This document shows, in pieces, positions 42,368 to 50,010 of a stretch of DNA of 64,000 bases. How positions within the stretch are numbered: the stretch's first letter is position 1; the number at the start of each line of letters is the position of its first letter. The stretch lies in the NCBI RefSeq assembly GCF_050627025.1, contig NZ_CP192472.1; one strand, 5' to 3'. A program made the position numbers and the translations under genes. The notes under the pieces were generated by a model. That model ran no database searches. It was given only the letters and a program-made list of their open reading frames with translations, and had not been told where the DNA came from. The DNA is from Variovorax paradoxus_P. GTDB taxonomy: Bacteria > Pseudomonadota > Gammaproteobacteria > Burkholderiales > Burkholderiaceae_C.

Positions 42368-42649
42368 TCAGAACACCGAGAACGCCTTCGGCGCATCGAT
42401 TGCAAGGTCGTCTTGTGCCTCGGCCACGCAGGGCAGTATCCAGCCCTCGGCTTTTTCTTCGGCGCTCAGGCCGGGCCATTCGATGGTGTGGCGTACCGAG
42501 CCCGACAGCAGCTGGCAGATGCAGGTGCGGCAGGTGCCGTTGCGGCAGGAGCTCGGCATTTCGATGCCGGCCGCCTCGGCAGCCTTCAAAAGCGTGGTGC
42601 CCGCCCCGGCCTCGAAACCAAGGCCCGAAGGCTCGAGTCGGACCTTCAT
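42368..42649 (-). CDS. [2Fe-2S] ferredoxin
   Basis: This 93-residue plant-type ferredoxin has cluster ligands in SCRNGTCRTCICQLLSG (C-x4-C-x2-C) and a fourth cysteine in GWILPCVAEA. Start MKVRLEPSGLGFEAGAGTTL is the usual beta-grasp domain. It would transfer electrons to an oxygenase or reductase not identified here. It overlaps the upstream VF530 gene by 4 bp (ATGA), so it belongs to a three-gene leftward operon. It is convergent with the MFS gene, 13 bp apart. Confidence 0.92.
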   Translation of the reverse strand: MKVRLEPSGLGFEAGAGTTLLKAAEAAGIEMPSSCRNGTCRTCICQLLSGSVRHTIEWPGLSAEEKAEGWILPCVAEAQDDLAIDAPKAFSVF

Positions 42650-42933
42650 CGCTGCGGGGGCTGTTGTTGTTGCTGCTGCTCGCGGCGCTGTTCGCGCAGC
42701 ATGAAGAGATAAAGGCTTTCGACCTTCTCGCGTGCCCATGGCGTCTTGCGCAAGAACTTGAGGCTTGAGCCCACGCTCGGTTCGAACGTGAAGCAGCGAA
42801 TGGGAACGAGGTGGCCGAGCTGTTCCCAGCCATAGTAATCGGCCAGCGCCTTGACGATGGCTTCCAGCGTAAGCCCGTGCAGCGGGTTGCGGGGCTGGGC
42901 CGGCTTGGCGGGCGCTGGCGTTTCGTCGGTCAC
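42646..42933 (-). CDS. VF530 family protein with polyglutamine tail
   Basis: This 95-residue protein of the VF530 (DUF2132) family of small predicted DNA-binding proteins has the core NPLHGLTLEAIVKALADYYG, PIRCFTFEPSVGSSLKFLRK and TPWAREKVESLYLF. The C-terminus ends in a glutamine run (EQQQQQQPPQR) encoded by CAG/CAA repeats, a stretch prone to length change. It overlaps the neighbouring genes on both sides by 4 bp. The function is not established. Confidence 0.88.
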   Translation of the reverse strand: MTDETPAPAKPAQPRNPLHGLTLEAIVKALADYYGWEQLGHLVPIRCFTFEPSVGSSLKFLRKTPWAREKVESLYLFMLREQRREQQQQQQPPQR

Positions 42934-43079
42934 TTGTTCTTGAGCTTGCCGCGCGGAATGACCGCGGTGGTAATGGTGCGGACCGGCTCGATGCCGCCGG
43001 TGCCCGCGGGCTTGGGCGGCGAGGTGTCCTTCTTCGGTTTCTTGGCTTCCTTGTTTGCGCGTTGTTGACCCTTGGCCAT
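42930..43079 (-). CDS. Small basic conserved protein
   Basis: This 49-residue protein, MAKGQQRANKEAKKPKKDTS followed by PPKPAGTGGIEPVRTITTA, is lysine-rich and probably disordered. The start is well supported by AGGAGGT 5 nt upstream of the ATG at 43079, the strongest Shine-Dalgarno noted in the window. Similar short MAKGQQRxNKExKKPKK proteins are common in proteobacteria. The composition suggests nucleic-acid or ribosome contact, which is not proven. It is the first gene of the VF530-ferredoxin operon. Confidence 0.85.
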   Translation of the reverse strand: MAKGQQRANKEAKKPKKDTSPPKPAGTGGIEPVRTITTAVIPRGKLKNK

Positions 43080-43172
43080 ATCTACCTCCTGTTGATGTGT
43101 ATCTGCTGCGTGTGCAACAAGCAGTTTAGCGGTGCGGCGACAATACGCGGTTCCATTTGATTTTCCGCATCC

Positions 43173-43691
43173 ATGTCCGATTACGAAGTTCGCCCCGCCA
43201 CGATGCGCGACGCCAAGGCCGTCGCCGAAGTCCACACCCTGGCCGCCCAGGCTGCCTACCAGGGCATCCTGCCCGAGGAAGAGCTGCGCACGCTGGCCCC
43301 GGCCACCCGCGAGGCCAAATGGCGCGAAGCCATCGAGTTCAGCGAACCGCAGGTGCAGGTGGCAGTGCTTGGCAGCGAAATCGTCGGCTTCGTCGGCTTC
43401 GACCGCTCGCGCGATCCCAAGACCCCGTCCACGGCGGGCGAAATCTGGGCGCTGTACGTCAAGCCCGAGCACTGGGGCAAGGGCATCGGCGTTGCGCTGT
43501 GGGACGCCGCGCGCGAGGGCCTCGAAGAAGAAGGCTGCACCACCGTGACCGCGTGGGTGCCTATTCGCAACGACCGCGCCATGCGCTTTTTTGAACTGGC
43601 CGGTTTCAAGCGCGAAATGAAGACCGCCAAGACCACCGCACTGGGCACCGTGCGCGTCGAAGAAATTCGCCTCAAGCGCAACGTGGCCTGA
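43173..43691 (+). CDS. GNAT family N-acetyltransferase
   Basis: This 172-residue acetyltransferase has the GNAT beta4-alpha3 pattern: EIWALYVKPEHWGKGIGVAL (about 90-109), where the GKGIG loop binds acetyl-CoA pyrophosphate, followed by VTAWVPIRNDRAMRFFELAG typical of family 1. The N-terminus (YEVRPATMRDAKAVAEVHTL) is also characteristic. The acceptor could be an amino acid, antibiotic or protein terminus; it is not predictable. It is a single gene, divergent from the VF530 operon. Confidence 0.92.
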   Translation: MSDYEVRPATMRDAKAVAEVHTLAAQAAYQGILPEEELRTLAPATREAKWREAIEFSEPQVQVAVLGSEIVGFVGFDRSRDPKTPSTAGEIWALYVKPEHWGKGIGVALWDAAREGLEEEGCTTVTAWVPIRNDRAMRFFELAGFKREMKTAKTTALGTVRVEEIRLKRNVA

Positions 43692-43777
43692 CGCGCCTGC
43701 CGCGTACGGGTATTGCCAGCGCAGGCTGCGGTTGCGGCTAAGCTCGCCGATTCTTTTTTTTCACACCGACCTTTGCC

Positions 43778-44686
43778 ATGGCCACCAGCCTGCTTCTGCT
43801 GCTCGACGACATCGCAACCGTTCTGGACGATGTCTCGGTCCTCACCAAGGTAGCCGCCAAGAAAACTGCCGGCGTTCTGGGCGACGACCTCGCGCTCAAT
43901 GCGCAGCAGGTATCGGGCGTCAAGGCCGACCGCGAACTGCCGGTGGTCTGGGCGGTGTGCAAGGGCTCGTTCGTCAACAAGCTCATTCTGGTGCCCGCGG
44001 CACTGGCCATCGGCACCTGGCTGCCCTGGCTTGTAACGCCGCTGCTGATGGTGGGCGGCGCTTTCCTGTGCTTCGAGGGCTTCGAGAAGTTGGCCCACAA
44101 GTTCCTGCACAAGAAAGAACACGAGGCCGACACCGCACGCCACGAGCGGGCAGTGGCCGACGAAGCCGTCGACGTGGTTGCGGCCGAAAAGGACAAGATC
44201 AAGGGCGCGGTGCGCACCGACTTCATTCTGTCGGCCGAGATCATCGCCATTACGCTGGGCACCGTTCAGGGGCAGCCCTTCGTCACGCAGCTCACCGTGC
44301 TCGCGGGCATTGCGCTTGTCATGACCGTCGGCGTCTACGGCCTGGTGGCCGGCATCGTGAAGCTCGACGACGCGGGGCTTTACCTGAGCCAGCAGGCCAG
44401 CAAGGCGGCGCAAGCGCTCGGCCGCGGCATTCTTGCTGCCGCGCCCTGGCTCATGAAGGGGCTGTCGGTTGCGGGCACCGCCGCCATGTTTCTGGTGGGC
44501 GGCGGCATCCTGGTGCACGGCGTGCCGGCGTTCGGCCACGCGGTCGAAGACTGGGCCAAGGCCACGGGCGGCGTGTTCGGCGCGCTGGGCGCGATGGGGG
44601 TGAATGCCGGCGTGGGCATTGTGGCCGGCGCCATCGTGCTGGCGTGCGTGGAGCTTTTCGGCAAGCTCCGCGGCAAGAAGGACTGA
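43778..44686 (+). CDS. DUF808 family membrane protein (YedI-like)
   Basis: This 302-residue inner-membrane protein of the DUF808/YedI family starts MATSLLLLLDDIATVLDDVS, then DDLALNAQQVSGVKADRELP, as in homologues. About six hydrophobic segments follow, with a charged cytoplasmic stretch at about 110-145 (KFLHKKEHEADTARHERAV). The family has no known function, and the charged loop carries His and Asp/Glu but no recognised enzyme motif. It is a single gene with a short gap to the convergent small membrane protein. Confidence 0.9.
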   Translation: MATSLLLLLDDIATVLDDVSVLTKVAAKKTAGVLGDDLALNAQQVSGVKADRELPVVWAVCKGSFVNKLILVPAALAIGTWLPWLVTPLLMVGGAFLCFEGFEKLAHKFLHKKEHEADTARHERAVADEAVDVVAAEKDKIKGAVRTDFILSAEIIAITLGTVQGQPFVTQLTVLAGIALVMTVGVYGLVAGIVKLDDAGLYLSQQASKAAQALGRGILAAAPWLMKGLSVAGTAAMFLVGGGILVHGVPAFGHAVEDWAKATGGVFGALGAMGVNAGVGIVAGAIVLACVELFGKLRGKKD

Positions 44687-44711
44687 TTCGCGCCTTCGAG
44701 CCGCGCTTCGG

Positions 44712-44924
44712 TTATTCGCGCGGTTTGCCGCGCTGGAACACCCCCACCGCAACCAGCGCCGCGCCCAACGCCAGCGCAAACCAGCCGACCAGGTAGGCGC
44801 CGGCCACCATGTCGAACCAGCGCGTTCCCTGCAGGAAGCGCGGGCCCAGCAGAACAGCGGCACCAATGGCCAGGCAGAGAATGCCGCGTTCGACTGTGCG
44901 GAGTTGTCGTTTGGGTTGGGCCAT
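44712..44924 (-). CDS. Small two-helix membrane protein
   Basis: This 70-residue protein has a basic N-terminus (MAQPKRQLRTVERG) and two hydrophobic helices (ILCLAIGAAVLLGPRFL; FDMVAGAYLVGWFALALGAA) separated by GTRWFD, ending FQRGKPRE. The positive-inside pattern predicts both ends in the cytoplasm. It is not assigned to a family. It sits between DUF808 (convergent) and the beta-propeller lipoprotein gene, whose start lies beyond and which is transcribed in the same direction 29 bp upstream. Confidence 0.7.
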   Translation of the reverse strand: MAQPKRQLRTVERGILCLAIGAAVLLGPRFLQGTRWFDMVAGAYLVGWFALALGAALVAVGVFQRGKPRE

Positions 44925-44953
44925 GGTTTTTTTCGGTCAGCTCGCTTGCGTTG

Positions 44954-46141
44954 TCAGTGCGACATTGTCCCGCGCATTGCGGCCGGGTGCCCCTGCAAAG
45001 GAAATGACTTGCCCGTGGGCACCAGCGTGTCGCCGTCCAGGCGCAGGATCGTGATGTCCTGGTCGATGAAGTTGCCCACGTAGAGGTACTTTCCGTCGGC
45101 GCTCCACACAGCACCTTCGGGCAGGCCGCGCACCACCACCTCGTTCGCGCGCGTTACCTTCTTGCCGTCTATCTTCAGCAGTACCACCGAGCCGTTGCGG
45201 TTGTAGAAGTAGGCGTTCTTTGCCGAGTTGCTGCCGCGCAGGAGCACGGCCACCGCGTGCCGGCCGGTCGGGCTCACGGCCAGACCTTCGGGGCCGTCGC
45301 CTACCACCACCTTGTCGACCACGCGCGGCGGCGCGGCTTCCAGGTCGATCACGCTCACGGTGTCCACCTGCCCGTCGGACGCGCCCGAGTTGCCGTTGTC
45401 GGCCGTGAGCGCAAGCTTGCCGTCGGGCGTTACGTCGACGTTGTAGGGCCAGAGGCCGGCCGCAAGGTCGACCTTGTTGTAGCTGACCTTCTCGCCGTTC
45501 ACTTCGAGCAACGCGATCTTGTGGGTTGGAAACTTGGCCGCCAGCGCGCGCTTGCCGTCCGGCGTAAAGCGCACATGCGCAACCGAATCGTTCATGGCCA
45601 CGGTGTCTACGAGCGTCACCTGCTTGCCCGCGATGCGCAGCACGCTCACCGAGTTGTCCGCACGGTTGGCCACGAGCGCAAGGTTGCCCGTGCGGTTGAT
45701 CGACAGGCCAGAAGGCTGCTTGCCCACGGTGAGCGTATCGATCAGCTTGGGCGGCGTGGTGGTCAGGTCGATCACGAAAAGGCGGTTGTCGGGCACCTGT
45801 TTGCGCACGCCGTTTTCTTCCACCACGTTCAGCGAGTTGGCGACCAGTGCCAGCGTTTCGCCGGGCGTGATTGCAAGATTGACCGGTGGGCCGGCAATGG
45901 TGTTGTCCAGTTGCAGCGTACCCACGAGTTTCGGCGCGAGCGGATCGGTGCCGATGTCGAGCACCTGCACCGTGTCGCGCCCCATCGGCCCGAGGATGAC
46001 GGCGCCGGCGTCGCTCCACGACTGCTTTTCGTCGTTGGCAACCAGCATCAGCTGGCGCTGCGGCACGGTGGGCGTGAGGCTGGTGCAGCCGGCAAGCGCG
46101 GCCAGGGCCAGGGCGGCCAGCGAGGCGGGGTGAAGTTTCAT
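44954..46141 (-). CDS. YncE-type beta-propeller lipoprotein
   Basis: This 395-residue exported protein has a lipobox LAALAGC (Cys near residue 19). The mature part is a seven-bladed beta-propeller of the YncE/YVTN kind, with repeated blade motifs such as LAVSPTGRHAVAVL, VRFTPDGKRALAA, VDVTPDGKLALTADNG and WSADGKYLYVGNF. These proteins bind ligands or partners on the propeller top and are often of unknown role. The single clear feature of context is a small membrane protein 29 bp downstream. It is divergent from DUF2164. Confidence 0.87.
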   Translation of the reverse strand: MKLHPASLAALALAALAGCTSLTPTVPQRQLMLVANDEKQSWSDAGAVILGPMGRDTVQVLDIGTDPLAPKLVGTLQLDNTIAGPPVNLAITPGETLALVANSLNVVEENGVRKQVPDNRLFVIDLTTTPPKLIDTLTVGKQPSGLSINRTGNLALVANRADNSVSVLRIAGKQVTLVDTVAMNDSVAHVRFTPDGKRALAAKFPTHKIALLEVNGEKVSYNKVDLAAGLWPYNVDVTPDGKLALTADNGNSGASDGQVDTVSVIDLEAAPPRVVDKVVVGDGPEGLAVSPTGRHAVAVLLRGSNSAKNAYFYNRNGSVVLLKIDGKKVTRANEVVVRGLPEGAVWSADGKYLYVGNFIDQDITILRLDGDTLVPTGKSFPLQGHPAAMRGTMSH

Positions 46142-46244
46142 GAAGCGGTCTCCGTGTTGTAGGTCTTTGTGCTGCGGCCTGCGTGCGCCTGCCGCAGCGC
46201 ATGGTAGCGGCACAATCGAATGACCCAATCCCCAGAGCATCCGC

Positions 46245-46517
46245 ATGACCATCGAGATTTCCAGGGAAGCGCGCCAGCAGGCCATTACGTCGATAGAGCG
46301 CTATTTCAACGAGAACATGGAAGAGAAGATCGGCAATATCGCCGCCGGTGCGCTGCTTGGCTTCTTCCTTGAAGAGGTGGGCCCGCTCGTCTACAACAAG
46401 GCCGTGGCCGATGTGCAGGAGCGGCTGCAATCGCGCATTTCCGAGGTCGACCTGGAGGTGCACGAAGACGAGTTCCAGTACTGGCGCAAATTCGACCGGC
46501 AGAAAAAAGGCAAGTAG
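46245..46517 (+). CDS. DUF2164 family protein
   Basis: This 90-residue soluble protein has the DUF2164 signature: ISREARQQAITSIERYFNEN, then IGNIAAGALLGFFLEEVGPL and YNKAVADVQERLQSRISEVD, ending in EDEFQYWRKFDRQKKGK. The family is short, helical and uncharacterised. The start at 46245 gives MTIEISREARQ as in relatives. It is followed 52 bp later by a secreted protein gene in the same direction, with no evident functional link. Confidence 0.88.
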   Translation: MTIEISREARQQAITSIERYFNENMEEKIGNIAAGALLGFFLEEVGPLVYNKAVADVQERLQSRISEVDLEVHEDEFQYWRKFDRQKKGK

Positions 46518-46569
46518 GCACTTCTACTGCCCTGCAAAGATGCTTCCAAACGTTGCAAAATCCCAGGCC

Positions 46570-46998
46570 ATGCACCAATACCGCACGCCCCTTCGTCTTG
46601 CGCCTTCTTTACCGCGCCTGCGCATTTTTCTTGCCGTCCCGCTCGCGCTGGCCGCTTCCATTGCAAGCGCCCAGCTGGATCCGTCGGCTTTCCCGCTGGA
46701 TTCCGTCGGCTACCTGAACGAGGAGCTGCCCCGCATGGAAGCCGCCATTGCCGCGCGCGACCGCAGCTTTTTTCAGGGGGCCATGGCACGCACGGTGCAA
46801 TTCTCTGAACGCTGGGGCTTCAAGGCGCAAGCCAATCCAGACCTGGCCAAGTACCCGATGTGCACCGACGCCGTGATGGACTACGTGGTCGTCGGCATGT
46901 GCAAGCTCAACCCGTCGGGCGATGTATGCGAGCCCGGACTGGCACCGCGCTTCGAAGCCAACGTGCAGCGCTGCCGCGAGGTCGCGGCACGAAAATAA
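46570..46998 (+). CDS. Secreted hypothetical protein
   Basis: This 142-residue exported protein has a signal peptide (LRIFLAVPLALAASIAS, cleavage after SAQ near residue 35) and a mature domain of about 107 residues with GYLNEELPRMEAAIAARDRS, QFSERWGFKAQ and four cysteines (MCTDAV, GMCKLN, DVCEPG, QRCREV) that could form two disulfides. I do not recognise a family. The ATG at 46570 follows CCAGG; an alternative in-frame ATG at 46540 adds ten residues with no better signal. Confidence 0.72.
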   Translation: MHQYRTPLRLAPSLPRLRIFLAVPLALAASIASAQLDPSAFPLDSVGYLNEELPRMEAAIAARDRSFFQGAMARTVQFSERWGFKAQANPDLAKYPMCTDAVMDYVVVGMCKLNPSGDVCEPGLAPRFEANVQRCREVAARK

Positions 46999-47057
46999 CC
47001 GCCCCGCCCCGGGACGAAAAAAGAAATCCTCGCAGGCAATGCGGGGTGGAGACACGC

Positions 47058-47855
47058 ATGGACTACACCCGCTACCAGACCCTTTCGATCACGCGCCGTG
47101 GCACCAACGGCGCGGTGCTCGACATCCAGATGCGCGCGCTCAACGGCAAGCTGCCGACGGCGGGGCACGACGGCCACCGAGAGCTCGCGGAGATCTGGCG
47201 CGATGTTGCGGCTGACGACACGGTGCGCTGTGCGGTGCTGCGGGGCGAAGGGCTGGGCTTTTCGGGCGGCGGCGATCTGGCAATGGTGCAGGACATGACC
47301 ACCGACGACGCGGTGCGCCAGCGTGTCTGGAAAGAAGCGCGCGACCTTGTCTACAACATCATCAACTGCGACAAGCCCATCGTGAGTGCCATGCACGGCC
47401 CGGCCGTGGGCGCCGGGCTGGTGGCGGGGCTGCTTGCCGATATTTCCATTGCCAGCAAAGGCGCGAAGATCGTCGACGGCCACACACGGCTTGGCGTGGC
47501 GGCGGGCGATCATGCGGCCATCGTGTGGCCGCTCTTGTGCGGCATGGCCAAGGCCAAGTACCACCTGCTGCTGTGCGAGCCGGTAAGCGGCGAAGAGGCC
47601 GAGCGCATCGGCCTGGTGTCGCTCGCGGTGGAAGAGGCCGATCTGCTGCCGCGCGCCTATGAACTGGCCGACCGTCTTGCCGCGGGCAGCCAGAGCGCGA
47701 TTCGCCTGACCAAATACGCGCTCAACAACTGGCTACGCCAGGCCGGGCCTACGTTCGACGCATCGCTGGCCCTCGAGTTCATGGGCTTTGCCGGTGCCGA
47801 TGTGCGCGAAGGCGTGGCATCGTTGCGTGAACGGCGGGCGCCGAACTTCGGCTGA
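47058..47855 (+). CDS. Enoyl-CoA hydratase/isomerase family protein
   Basis: This 265-residue crotonase-fold protein has the first oxyanion-hole segment LGFSGGGDLAMVQDM (about 71-85) and the second in SAMHGPAVGAGLVAGLLADI (about 111-130). GHTRLGVAAGDHAAIVWPLL follows, where classical hydratases carry a catalytic Glu; here an Asp-His pair occupies the region, so the reaction may not be simple hydration. Oligomerisation helices close the chain. GTGGAG lies before the ATG. It ends flush against the convergent GST gene. Confidence 0.88.
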   Translation: MDYTRYQTLSITRRGTNGAVLDIQMRALNGKLPTAGHDGHRELAEIWRDVAADDTVRCAVLRGEGLGFSGGGDLAMVQDMTTDDAVRQRVWKEARDLVYNIINCDKPIVSAMHGPAVGAGLVAGLLADISIASKGAKIVDGHTRLGVAAGDHAAIVWPLLCGMAKAKYHLLLCEPVSGEEAERIGLVSLAVEEADLLPRAYELADRLAAGSQSAIRLTKYALNNWLRQAGPTFDASLALEFMGFAGADVREGVASLRERRAPNFG

Positions 47856-48512
47856 TCAGGCGGGCGGGTACGCAACGCCGGCCGCGCCCGGTGCCCACGG
47901 CGCGTACTTTTGCATCGCGCGCTCGAACAGCACGGACCCGGTCCAACTCGCCAGCCACGCGAGTAATCGCGGCCAGGGCTGGCTGTCGAACCATGCGGAA
48001 TCGACCATTGAAAACTGCCGCACGAAGGGCATGACGGCGGCGTCCGCCAGGCTGGCCCGCGCGCCGAAAAGCTGGCCGGAACCGACGAGCCTTGCCTCCA
48101 GTTGCAACAGGAACTGCGCACCCGATTCGCGCGCGCCGGCGGCTGAACCGTCGAATCTGGCCGGGTACTTGTAGCGGTCGAGCTGGGGCTTGAAGCTGGT
48201 GTCGCACGCGGCCACCAGCGCGAGCATGTCGTCCAGCGTGCCGGCATCTGGCTCGAGCCAGCGCTCGGGGTCGCTCCGGCGCAGCGCCCACAGCATGATG
48301 TCGAGGCTTTGCTCCAGCACCGCACCTTCGGGCAGCACCAGCACGGGCACCGTGCCCTTGGGCGATGCGGCCAGCATTTCGGCAGGCTTGTTCTTCAGGA
48401 CCACTTCGCGCAGTTCGCAAGGCTCGCCGCTTGAGGCCAGCGCGAGGCGCGCGCGCATTGCATAAGGGCAACGGCGAAAGCTGTAGAGGAGGGGAAGGCT
48501 CGTGTGCTGCAT
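47856..48512 (-). CDS. Glutathione S-transferase family protein
   Basis: This 218-residue cytosolic GST has a thioredoxin-like N-domain starting LPLLYSFRRCPYAMRARLAL with a cysteine at the active-site position (CPYAMRAR), as in omega or beta-type GSTs, then KGTVPVLVLPEGAVLEQSLD with the conserved cis-Pro and the glutathione-binding E-Q-S. The C-domain is all-helical (SLADAAVMPFVRQF). The Cys predicts thiol-transferase or dehalogenase-like activity rather than classical conjugation. It lies back-to-back at the 3' end with the enoyl-CoA hydratase gene, no gap. Confidence 0.88.
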   Translation of the reverse strand: MQHTSLPLLYSFRRCPYAMRARLALASSGEPCELREVVLKNKPAEMLAASPKGTVPVLVLPEGAVLEQSLDIMLWALRRSDPERWLEPDAGTLDDMLALVAACDTSFKPQLDRYKYPARFDGSAAGARESGAQFLLQLEARLVGSGQLFGARASLADAAVMPFVRQFSMVDSAWFDSQPWPRLLAWLASWTGSVLFERAMQKYAPWAPGAAGVAYPPA

Positions 48513-48579
48513 CGAACCCGGGAGTCTATGCCGTGCTGCCGTGCCGAGCGGGGCAATGCGCGCAGCCGCCCCGCAGTGT

Positions 48580-49050
48580 TCAGCCCCTGCAATCTCCGCA
48601 GGTGCCGTGCAGCGTAAGCGCCGTGTGGCGCGTGTCGATGCCTTGCTTGCGCAGTTCACGGCCCAGCCGGCTCATCACCTTGGGCAGCTCCGGGTCGGAG
48701 GGCAGCGCCAGCACCTTGTGGCACTGGTTGCATTCGAAGATGTTGCCCGAAGCGGCTTCCACGTGGCGCGAAAAGCGGTTGATGCGGTCCGCGCCCACGC
48801 GGCGGTCGCACAGGCCCGCTTCAACCAGCCGGTCGAGCACGCGGTAGATGGTGACGCGGTCGGGCGGTGCACCGGCGGCGGTGGTGTAGGCGGCAACCAC
48901 CTCGTCGTGCGTCAGGGGTTGGGAGGCGTGTTCCAGCAACTCCAGCACCGTTTGCGCAGCGCGCGTCACGCGCAGGCCGGTGCTTCGCAGCAGGGCTTCG
49001 CTGCCAGATGCCGCGGCGGCGGGGGAGGGCTTCGTCGGGTGTGGGCTCAT
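48580..49050 (-). CDS. Fur family transcriptional regulator
   Basis: This 156-residue protein has a Fur-type winged helix (LRVTRAAQTVLELLEHASQP, DRVTIYRVLDRLVEAGLCDR) and a C-terminal metal domain with CNQCHK and a terminal CGDC pair, the structural zinc site. Conserved His residues (SRHVEAAS, DTRHTALTLHG) could bind the regulatory metal. The short spacing between domains and the sequence resemble Zur-like proteins, but Fur or PerR specificity cannot be decided by eye. No obvious Fur or Zur box is seen in its 109-bp upstream region. Confidence 0.88.
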   Translation of the reverse strand: MSPHPTKPSPAAAASGSEALLRSTGLRVTRAAQTVLELLEHASQPLTHDEVVAAYTTAAGAPPDRVTIYRVLDRLVEAGLCDRRVGADRINRFSRHVEAASGNIFECNQCHKVLALPSDPELPKVMSRLGRELRKQGIDTRHTALTLHGTCGDCRG

Positions 49051-49159
49051 GGCTTTTGCGTGGAACCGCCATTGTGTTGCATTCCGTGAGTCCGCGCCCC
49101 AGGTGGCCCGAATGCGCTAAGGTCTGGTTTTTGGCGTTTCTGAATACCTTCTACCGACC

Positions 49160-49825
49160 ATGTCCCGTTCCCCGATCGAAATCGAAACAGCTCCCCATCC
49201 CACCGCCACGGTGATCGTGATGCACGGCCTCGGCGCCGACGGAAACGACTTCGTGCCGATTGCCAACGAACTCGACCTTTCAAGCGTGGGGCCCGTGCGT
49301 TTCGTGTTCCCGAATGCGCCCGTCATTCCGGTGACCATCAACGGCGGCTACCAGATGCCCGCCTGGTACGACATTGCGGCGGCCGACCTGGTCGCACGCG
49401 AAGACGAAGCGGGCCTTCGCCGCTCGCAGGCCGCCATCGAAGCGCTCATTGCCAACGAGAAGGCCCGCGGCATCAAGGCCGGGCGCATCGTGGTGGCCGG
49501 TTTCTCCCAAGGCTGCGCCATGGCGCTGATGACGGGCTTGCGCCATACGGAGCAGCTTGCGGGCATCGTTGGCTTGTCGGGTTACCTGCCTATTGCGGCC
49601 ACTACCGCTGCGGAACGCCATGCGGCCAATCACGGGACGCCTGTTTTCCTGGCGCATGGCCGGCAAGACCCGGTGGTGCCGCTCGAGCGGGCGCTGCAGT
49701 CGCGCGACGCGCTCACCGCGTTGGGCTATACCGTCGAGTGGCATGAATACACGATGGCGCATTCGGTCTGCATGGACGAAATTGCCGACCTGAACCGGTT
49801 TCTCCTGCGCGTGCTGGCGGCCTAG
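49160..49825 (+). CDS. Alpha/beta-hydrolase, carboxylesterase EstB/phospholipase type
   Basis: This 221-residue serine hydrolase has the triad Ser in VVAGFSQGCAMAL (about 111-123), Asp in AHGRQDPVVPLERA (about 165-178) and His in YTMAHSVCMDE (about 197-207). VIVMHGLGADGNDFVPIANE near the start holds the oxyanion loop. The family cleaves short acyl esters and, in eukaryotes, S-acyl proteins and lysophospholipids. It has no signal peptide. It is divergent from the Fur gene and followed 185 bp later by gshA. Confidence 0.92.
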   Translation: MSRSPIEIETAPHPTATVIVMHGLGADGNDFVPIANELDLSSVGPVRFVFPNAPVIPVTINGGYQMPAWYDIAAADLVAREDEAGLRRSQAAIEALIANEKARGIKAGRIVVAGFSQGCAMALMTGLRHTEQLAGIVGLSGYLPIAATTAAERHAANHGTPVFLAHGRQDPVVPLERALQSRDALTALGYTVEWHEYTMAHSVCMDEIADLNRFLLRVLAA

Positions 49826-50010
49826 CGGAGCGAGCGCGCGCCCGATTTCAGCTGACCCATCCGCCCAATCTGCAAGCGCACGCATCATGAATATTGCTAC
49901 CAAAACAATAGCGGCGGCCAGCATAGCGGAAGGAGGGATTCCCTGCACGAGCAGTGCCTGCGCGGGCGTGCTACCTTCCAGCCCCTCAGAAGATCGACGG
50001 GTATAAGAAT

